Assembly (NCBI GenBank): GCA_032622095.1
Contig: CP136061.1
Coordinates: 188,614,369 to 188,678,368, forward strand
Direction: 5' to 3'
Source: Siphonodentalium dalli
Lineage: Eukaryota; Mollusca; Scaphopoda; Gadilida; Siphonodentaliidae
DNA: 64,000 bases
The notes under the pieces were generated by a model. It was not told where the DNA came from, searched no databases, and saw only the letters and a program-made list of their open reading frames with translations. This document shows positions 56,019 to 64,000 of this stretch, one piece after another (position 1 is the first letter of the stretch; every line of letters begins with the position of its first letter). A program made the position numbers and the translations under genes.

Positions 56019-59000
56019 GCTCAACTTTACTTTGTAAAGTTTGAGCTATTGCCATGGCTTGGTATCCGTCGTGTGTGTGGGTGTGTGTGTGTGTGTGTGT
56101 GTGTGCGTGATTCGTCAACAATTTCCTTTAGCACGGGCTACAGTTCGTACCTTTGGTCCGATTATTATGAAATTTGTCATGGATGTTGACATTGACATGT
56201 AGATGGGAACGAGTCATTTTGGGGTCATTCGGAAAAAAAACATGGCCGCCAGCGGCCATCTTGGATTTCAAAATTCAATCCATTAGCACGGGCTACAGGC
56301 CGTACTGTTCATCTTGGATTTTACTCTTTGTATGACTAAATCCTTTAGCATGGGCTACAGGTCGTACCTTTGGTCGGATCATCATAAAATTTGTCAAGAA
56401 TGTTAATAATGACATGTAGATGGGAATGAGTCATTTTTGGGTCATTCGGCCAAAAAACATGGCCGCCAGTAGCCATCTTGGATTTTACTCTTTGTATGAC
56501 TAAATCCTTTAGCACGGGCTACAGGTCGTACCTTTAGTCTGATCATCATAAAATTTGTCATGGCTGTTGAAATTGGAATTCAGATGGGAACGAGTCATTT
56601 TGGGGTCATTCGGACAAAAAACATGGCAACCAGCGGCCATCTTGGATTTAAAAATTTAATCCATTAGCACAGGCCACATGTCGTACTGTTCGTCTGATCA
56701 CCATGAAATTTGTCATGGATGTTAATATTGACATGTAGATGGGAACGAGTAATTTTGGGGTCATTCAGCCAAAAAACATGGCCGCCAGCAGCCATCTTGG
56801 ATTTTACTCTTTGTATGACTAAATTCTTTAGCACGGGCTACAGCTCGTACCTTTACTTAGTCTGATCATCATAAAATTTGTCATGAATGTTAATAATGAC
56901 ATGTAGATGGGAACGGGTCATTTTGGGGTCATTCGGCCAAAAACATGGCCGCCAGCAGCCATCTTGGATTTTACTCTTTGTATGACTAAATTCTTTAGCA
57001 TGGGCTACAGGTCGTACCTTTAGTCTGATCATCATAAAATTTGTTAACGATGACATGTAGATGGGATACAATCATTTTGGGGTTATTCGGCCGAAAACAT
57101 GGCCACCAGCAGCCATCTTGGATTTTACTTTTCTCTTCATGTCTATAAACTAGTATTAGACATTCAACTTTCCACATTCCTAATCGCTCCATTGACTGTA
57201 ATACATTAAATTATTCCCTTTCCAAGTTGAGCTACAGTGTCATTGACACTTTCATTTAGCTCAACTTTACTTTGTAAAGTTTGAGCTATTGCCATGGCTT
57301 GGTAACCGTCATCCATGCGTGTGTGAGGCATCAACAATACAGGGTACAGGTCGTGCCTTTGGTTGGATCATTATGATATTTGTCATAGCTGTTGACATTG
57401 ATGTGTAGTATGTAGATGGGAACGAGTCATTTTGGGGTCATTTGGGAAAAAAACATAGCCACCAGCAGCCATCTTGGATTTCAAAATTCAATCCATTAGC
57501 ACGGGCTACAGGCCGTACTGTTTGTCTGATCATCATGAAATTTGTCATGGATGTTAATATTGACATGTAGATGGGAACGAGTAATTTTGGGGTCATTCGG
57601 CCCAAAAACATGGCTGCCAGCAGCCAAATTGGATTTTACTCTTTGTATGACTAAATCCTTTAGCACGGGCTACAGGTCGTACCTTTAGTCTGATCATCAT
57701 AAAATTTGTCATGGCTGTTGAAATTGGAATGTAGATGGGAACGAGTCATTTTGGGGTCATTCGGACAAAAAACATGGCCACCAGCGGCCAACTTGGATTT
57801 CAAAATTTAATCCATTAGCACGGGCCACAGGTCATAATGTTTGTCTGATCATCATGAAATTTGTCATGGATGATAATATTGACATGTAGATGGGAACGAG
57901 TAATTTTGGGGTCATTCGGCCAAAAAACATGGCCGCCAGCAGCCATCTTGGATTTTACTCTTTGTATGACTAAATTCTTTAGCACGGGCTACAGCTCGTA
58001 CCTTTAGTCTGATCATCATAAAAATTTTCATGGATGTTAAAAATGACATGCAGATGGGAACGAGTAATTTTGGGGTCATTCGGCAAAAAAACATGGTCGC
58101 CAGCAGCCATCTTGGATTTTACTCTTTGTATGACTAAATCCTTTAGCACAGGCTACAGTTCGTACCTTTAGTCTGATCATCATAAAATTTGTCATGAATG
58201 TTAATAATGACATGTAGATGGGAACGAGTCATTTTGGGGTCATTCGGCCAAAAACATGGCCACCAGCAGCCATCTTGGATTTTACTCTTTGTATGACTAA
58301 ATTCTTTAGCATGGGCTACAGGTCGTACCTTTAGTCTGATCGTCATAAAATTTGTTAACGATGACATGTAGATGGGATACAATCATTTTGGGGTCATTCG
58401 GCCGAAAACATGGCCGCCATCTTGGATTTTACTTTTCTCTTCATGTCTATAAACTAGTATTAGACATTCAACTTTCCACATTCCTTATCGCTCCATTGAC
58501 TGTAATACATTAAATTATTCCCTTTCCAAGTTGAGCTACAGTGTCATTGACACTTTCATTTAGCTCAACTTTACTTTGTAAAGTTTGAGCTATTGCCATG
58601 GCTTGGTATCCGTCATCCAATGCGTGTGTGAGGCATCAACAATACAGGCTACAGGTCGTGCCTTTGGTTGGATCATTATGATATTTGTCATAGACATTGA
58701 TGTGTAGTATGTAGATGGGAACAAGTCATTTTTGGGTCATTTGGGAAAAAAACATAGCCACCAGTGGCCATCTTGGATTTCAAAATTCAATCCATTAGCA
58801 CGGGCTACAGGTCGTACTGTTTGTCTGATCATCATGAAATTTGTGATGGATGTTAATATTGACATGTTGATTGGAACGAGTAATTTTGGGGTCATTCGGC
58901 CAGAAAAAATGGCCGCCAGCAGCCATCTTGGATTTTACTCTTTACATGACTAAATCCTTTGGCACGGGCTCTAGGTCGTACCTTTGGTCGGATCATCATG

Positions 59001-59855
59001 AAATTTTTAATTGATGTTAACAATGACATGTAGATGGGAACGAGTCATTTTGGGGTCATTCGGCAAAAAAACATGGCCACCAGCAGCCATCTTGGATTTA
59101 CTCCTTTGGCACGGGCTCTAGGTCGTACCTTTGGTCGGATCATCATGAAAGTTTTAATTGATGTTAACAATGACATGTAGATGGGAACGAGTCATTTTGG
59201 GGTCATTCGGCAAAAAAACATGGCCCCCAGCAGCCATCTTGGATTTACTCCTTTGGCACGGGTTACAGGTCTTACCTTTGGTCGGATCATTACGAAATTT
59301 GTCATGGCTGTTGACATTGACATGTAGATTGGAAGGAGTCATTTTGAGGTCATTGGCAAATAAACATGACCGCCAGTGGCCATCTTTGATTTCAAAATTC
59401 AAACAATTAGCATGGGCTACAGGCCATACTGTTTGTCTGATCATCATGAAATTTGTCATGGATGTTAATATTAACATGTAAATGGGAACGAGTCATTTTG
59501 GGGTCATTCAACAAAAAAACATGGCTGCCAGCAGCCATCTTGGATTTTACTCTTTGCATGACTAAATCCTTTGGCACATCCTACAGTCCACTTCCGGAAT
59601 CCGATCATGACCAATCTTCATATTGATCTTGATATTAATCTACTAGATGGGAGCTATCAAATAATTTTGAATCTCATTGGAAAACATAGCTGCCAGTGGC
59701 CATCTTGGATTTACTTTATATATATATATATCTCTTCACGTTGATAATCTAGTATTACTTAGACATTTCAACTTTCTGCATTCCTAATCGCTTCATTGAC
59801 CTTAACAAATGAAATTATTCCCTTTCTAAGTTGAGCTACAGTGTCATTGACACTT
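56019..59855 (+). repeat. Three successive module elements headed by AGCTCAACTTTACTTTG
   Basis: Elements at about 56019-57255, 57256-58558 and 58559-59855. Each opens with a hairpin (agctcaactttac...gtaaagtttgagct) and 'attgccatggcttgg', continues with modules of about 150-200 bp (agcacgggctacaggtcgta ... gccatcttggatttt) and closes with 'gttgagctacagtgtcattg' plus a small stem (agtgtcattgacact). The first carries a GT microsatellite (56077-56107). Confidence 0.85.
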
Positions 59856-60085
59856 TATTTTTTCTGGTTTGCAGCTATGTAACCCACAGCTAGTAGATTT
59901 TTCTAACGTTCTTACCACAGTTTCCATATGAAGGATTTTTCTTTTAGTAACTTTATTCACAATTTTAGAGGAAGCTACCTAGAGGAAGTATTTTGTCACA
60001 GATGGGGTATCATTGTGTTCGGAAAATAATCGACCATCTATAATATTTCTCTGTCCTGGGCCTTTATAAACAATTTAATCATTGT

Positions 60086-61435
60086 TAGCTCAACTTGACA
60101 ACATCAAGCTTGAGCTATTGCCGTGGGTCGGCATCTGCCGTTCTTCCGTCTGTTAACAATTTCCTTTGGCTCACACTACAGGTCGCATCCCTCATCCTAT
60201 AGTTATTCATCTTTGTTTATATGAAAATGCTGATTTTTGGGTCCATCTGTCTGAGTATGTCAGTCACAGTTTATAGGTAAGCCCACACTAGGCGGTATGT
60301 CACAAGGGGGCATGCACCGGACGACAGTCCATCTCTTGTTATTTCAACTCGAGACCATGTAATTACTAGCCATCAATATGACATGCTGGCTGCTGGTAAA
60401 ACCATATCAATCTACATCAGCAGATGCCTAGAATTTCAAAAGCAAGGAAAATAAATTGTTTGCCACTTCAAGAAGATTGGATGTTTTATCAGCTTACAAA
60501 TAATACCAGATCACGTTTTTAGCTCAATTTGCGTCCGTCTGTCTGTCAACAGTTTCAAGCAGCACATCCTACAGGCCACATTTCTCACCCATCAATAACA
60601 AACTTCATATTGAACTTCAGGGTGACCTCTAGATGGGAGCCATCTATTTTTTCTGGAATTGTTAAAAAAGCATTGGGTTTTGCATTGGCACACCCTGTTG
60701 CCCACATTTATTGGAGATTATTTTTCAAAATTTACAGGAATATACAATATATAGGGTCATCTATTTATTTTATTCTTTGCATGACTAAATCCTTTTCCAA
60801 TTTTTTTTTTAAATATGGCCACCATCAGCCATCTTGTATCAAATTGTACTCTTTGCACAGGAATATTAAACAAATTTACAAGCTCATTTAGGATCCCCTC
60901 TTGATGGGAGATTTTGAAAGATTTTCTACCAAAACATGGCCCGCCAGTAGCCATCTTGGATTTAACTCTTTCCTTGATTAAAATTTTTCATTTGATTGAT
61001 CCCAAACTTGATATGGATCTTCTGGGTGACCTCTAGACTGGAACCATTGATTTTTCCCCATATTCATTAAAAAACATGGCCTTCGGTGGCCAACTTGGAT
61101 TTCACATTTGAATTGATTGGCACATCCTGCAGTCTACATTTATTGAATATATGTTTTGAAAATTTACAGGCATGTTAAATTGTTTAGGATCACTTCTAGA
61201 TGTGAGCTATCAAATTTGAACGATTTTCAATGAAAAACGTGGCTTTCAACAGCCATCTTGGATTGTACTCTTTGCATGACTAAATAATTAGGCACGCCCT
61301 ACAGAAAGATTTTTCATCCAATTGATCCCAAGTTTATATGGCTGAATGGGTTGACCTCTTGTAACATTTCTCTCTTTCCGCATTCTTTGTATGTCATTAT
61401 TCGTTGAGCTACAGTCTCATTGATACCTTCATTGT
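60086..61435 (+). repeat. Diverged module elements of the same family
   Basis: Heads at about 60086 (agctcaacttgacaacatca) and 60521 (agctcaatttgcgtccgtct), with weak modules carrying 'agccatcttg'. It ends with 'gttgagctacagtctcattg' just before CERK exon B. Confidence 0.65.
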
Positions 61436-61450
61436 TTGTATTCTTTGTAG

Positions 61451-61579
61451 GTGCTATCAGGCCACAAAGGCTGTTAGTCTTCATAAATCCTGTTTCTGGG
61501 AAGAGAAAAGCGGTTAAAATTTATACAGAGAAAGTTGCACCCCTATTTGCCTTAGCTGGAGTCCATGCTGATTCTATAG
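61451..61579 (+). CDS. CERK: Ceramide kinase exon B (start of catalytic domain)
   Basis: A 129-nt exon after ttctttgtag (61441-61450) and before a gtatgt donor (61580). It reads (G)AIRPQRLLVFINPVSGKR, then KAVKIYTEKVAPLFALAG and VHADSI. LLVFINPVSGK is the first strand and nucleotide-binding loop of the diacylglycerol-kinase-type catalytic domain, and 'K.iy..kvaPLf.la.i..d' is a strong CERK signature. A second AG ten bases downstream (atcag) would break the frame, so the upstream acceptor was chosen. The split codon G|GT joins exon A and the final G joins exon C. Repeats crowd both sides, with an element ending 15-20 bp before the acceptor. Confidence 0.92.
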
Positions 61580-61639
61580 GTATGTTTATTTAACTAAAAG
61601 TTAAACTCAGTATTGGAACAAGCCTAATCAACTGGTAAT

Positions 61640-62240
61640 GCTACAAATAAATGCTGTGATGTTGGTGTCTCAGGACAAAGCTATGCGTAAGGAGGACATG
61701 CACATTTTCAATAAAAGCAACAATTGCACAAGATACTCTCATGTCTGGGGGTATATAAGATGTTACATATTTTATTTACACAATGAACATTATTACAATA
61801 ATGCATACAAAACAATTCAAAGGTCAGTCATAGAATTTCTAGATAAATTAATAATCTCACAAAACAAGCAAACTACTAAATAGTTCATTGTCTTGGCTCT
61901 ATGAATTCTTGAGGAAAGCCATTTGAAGCAGCAGGAAGTTTATGCAAAACATACATCTTGGCCTTAACATTTAAAGAAATTACTACGTACAGTGAATGCT
62001 GTAAAAGTGGCAATAATGTGGTTCAAATTGTGGTAAATAAATGAATAAATAAAATTAAAAAATAAAGCGAAGATGTACATAATGTTACATGTCAGTTCCA
62101 AATTATTGCATATATATAATGTAACATTCCTGTTTCAAATTCTTGTAACATTAGACTCTAAAATTCAATTTTCAATTTTCTAAATGCAAAAAAATACACA
62201 ATTGTTTTTTAAAATCAATCCGTTTAAACTATTCATGACG
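61640..62240. other. CERK intron stretch without repeats recognised
   Basis: AT-rich; only chance frames. Confidence 0.4.
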
Positions 62241-62249
62241 GGAACTGTT

Positions 62250-62475
62250 CTGGTGTAGCAATAAAACCCTGTGCCGGTGCATTCTCTTGTATATGCATGT
62301 CTCTCATATGGAGCCTTGCATATATAAGAGAATGCACTGGCTTACAAGATCAAGATAACTTTTGTTAGCCCAATTTATTCTCTTATATATATGAGGCTCC
62401 CTTTGGGAGACTTGCATATATAAGAGGATGCATTGGCACAGGGTTTTCACAGAATAGGAAGCTCCCCCCCCAAAA
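62250..62475 (-). mobile_element. Diverged double-hairpin MITE, reverse orientation
   Basis: 'accctgtgccggtgcattct...agagaatgcactgg' and 'caatttattctcttatatat...aagaggatgcattggcacag' are the two hairpins of the 51125-51389 family. The TTAA ends are decayed. It lies about 55-280 bp before CERK exon C. Confidence 0.75.
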
Positions 62476-62527
62476 AAACATTGCAGGCACTGCATACCAA
62501 ATCATCTCCATTTGTTTCTCATTTCAG

Positions 62528-62594
62528 TCACATCCAAGGCTAACCAGGCTTATGAGCATATTCTTACTTGTTCCAACCTCCGAAATTATGATGG
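62528..62594 (+). CDS. CERK: Ceramide kinase exon C
   Basis: A 67-nt exon between a ctcatttcag acceptor (62518-62527) and a gtatgt donor (62595). It reads VTSKANQAYEHI, then LTCSNLRNYDG. 'vT...nqA.e......l..yDG' is the stretch that in CERK links the first catalytic strand to the 'vGGDG' motif, which should begin the next exon beyond the window. Phase 1 in, phase 2 out (GG| left for the Gly codon). It was found by phase and family pattern, since it is too short to stand out by length. Confidence 0.9.
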
Positions 62595-62751
62595 GTATGT
62601 TTGCATGTATTTGCTCTTTCTAAGGTAGTGTACATGATTTCAAGGGTTGTATGAGGGCTGAAAAATGGAAAATAAGTATCTGGTGGGCTTATCTGCCAGT
62701 TTAGCCTGTGTTAAATGTGGGGTTACTGGTTTGATGGTATAATTATTGTTC

Positions 62752-63330
62752 CCCGGGGGACTATAGAAACGGGCTCCGTCCATCCACCCGTCCGTCCGTC
62801 ACACTTTGAGTACCTTTATGGTGTAATCATCTCCTCCTACAGATTTCATCCCAGAGATTTGAAACTTCAGAATATAGTTGCCCATATATTGAAGATGTGC
62901 AACATGTATATAGATGACGGAAAATTTTTTTTTTGACTTATAGAAAATTTCAACATTTTTTATAATTTTCAGTATGAGGGTACCTTCATGGTGTAATCAA
63001 CTCCTCCTATAGTTTTCATCCTAGAGATTTGAAACTTCAGATATTTGTTGCCCATATATTGAAGATGTGCAACATGTATACAGATGACGGATTTTTTTTT
63101 TTTACGGAGTTATTAACCCTTTTCGACTTAGAAAATTTCAACATTTTTTATAATTTTCTGTATGAGGGTACCTTCATGGTGTAATCAACTCCTCCTACAG
63201 TTTTGATCGTAGATATTTGAAACTTCAGAGTATTGTTACCCACATATTGGAGATGTGCAACATGTATAGAGATGATGGAATGTTTTTGTTTTTTTTACGG
63301 AGTTATTAACCCTTTTCGACTTTTTCAACA
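62752..63330. repeat. Tandem-module element (third variety) in the CERK intron
   Basis: Opens 'ttccccgggggactatagaa' and a TCCGTCC run, then three modules of 165-190 bp (gtaccttcatggtgtaatca ... cgacttagaaaatttcaac). Related in layout and partly in sequence to 31711-32340 and 39028-39810. Confidence 0.8.
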
Positions 63331-63332
63331 TT

Positions 63333-64000
63333 TTTAGCTCAACTTACTTGTAAGTTTGAGCTATTGCCATGGTTTGGCGTCCGTCGTCCGTGTGTGCGTG
63401 TGTGCGTGTGTTCGTGTGTCCGTGTGTCCGTCAACAATTTCCTTTGGCGCGGGCTACAGGTTGTACCTTTGGTCTGATCTTCATGAAATTTGTCATGAAT
63501 GTTGACATTGACATGTAGATGGGAACGAGTCATTTTTGGGTCATTCGGCCAAAAAACATGGCCGCTGGCAGCCATCTTGGATTTCAAGATTCAATCCATT
63601 GGCGCGGCCTACAGGTCGTACTGTTCATCTGATCATCATGAAATTTGTCATTGATGTTAATAATGACATGTAGATGGGAACGAGTGATTTTGGGGTCGTT
63701 CGGCCAAAAAACATGGCTGCCAGTAGCCATCTTGGATTTTACTCTTTGCATGACTAAATCCTTTGGCGCGGGCTACAGGTCGTTGTTTTGGTCGGAAGTT
63801 TATGAAATTTGTCATGGATGTTAACACTGTCATGTAGATGTGAACGAGTGATTTTGGGGTCGTTCGGCCAAAAAACATGGCTGCCAGCAGCCATCTTGGA
63901 TTTTACTCTTTGCATGACTAAATCCTTTGGCGCGGGCTACAGGTTGTACCTTTGGTCTAATCTTTATGAAATTTGTCATGAATGTTGACATTGACATGTA
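63333..64000 (+). repeat. AGCTCAACTT module element, runs off right edge
   Basis: Head 'agctcaacttacttgtaagt' (a short hairpin), a (gtgtgtcc)-type minisatellite (63395-63430), then modules with 'agccatcttggatttt' as at 56019-59855. Confidence 0.85.

Noticed and set aside
55936-56189. Frame with His/Thr or Val/Cys runs
   Set aside because: Caused by the GT microsatellite.
56853-59477. Minus-strand frames with recurring K-S-K-I-Q-D-G words
   Set aside because: Antisense translations of the tandem modules.

Overview
The window is animal nuclear DNA: AT-rich, intron-containing, and mostly transposon-derived. The mix of repeats (short-period tandem modules next to TCCGTCC runs, many non-LTR retrotransposon pieces, TTAA-target MITEs, a tRNA-derived SINE) suggests a marine lophotrochozoan, most likely a bivalve mollusc. 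That assignment is inference. No bacterial operon, CRISPR array or rRNA was seen.

Two spliced genes can be supported. On the minus strand, five exons (6640 down to beyond position 1) encode an integrase-core (DDE/rve fold) protein with an N-terminal helical region, an HTH-like middle and the start of the catalytic core. All junctions use GT/AG and keep the reading frame. On the plus strand, three exons (45153-45425, 61451-61579, 62528-62594) encode the PH-domain end and the start of the diacylglycerol-kinase-type catalytic domain of a ceramide kinase (CERK). The gene runs off the right edge, and its 16-kb intron is filled with repeats.

Layout. 1-6640: integrase gene with MITEs in its introns and two arrays of a TTAA-centred palindrome bracketing exon 1. 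6.9-10.3 kb: three non-LTR retrotransposon pieces. 11.6-12.7 kb: a GC-rich ORF1/gag-like reading frame. 13.28-16.62 kb: a 3.3-kb element made of 341-bp satellite units in opposite orientations, flanked by an 8-bp duplication. 16.6-19.5 kb: tandem and dispersed repeats. 20.0-27.6 kb: two abutting foldback elements. 27.8-28.2 kb: an AT palindrome cluster. 28.7 kb: SINE. 29.5-34.3 kb: two decayed retrotransposons around a tandem-module element. 34.3-45 kb: modules, hAT- and TTAA-type MITEs, and a dispersed repeat interrupted by later insertions. 45.1 kb onward: the ceramide kinase gene, with a decayed retrotransposon, a near-identical 2-kb tandem duplication, hairpin MITEs and a long array of modules carrying YY1-like motifs.

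All seven recognisable reverse-transcriptase or endonuclease fragments lie on the minus strand and all are broken. The most unusual structures are the 25-bp-lattice palindrome array (5817-6066), the inverted-satellite element (13278-16619) and the two large foldback elements.
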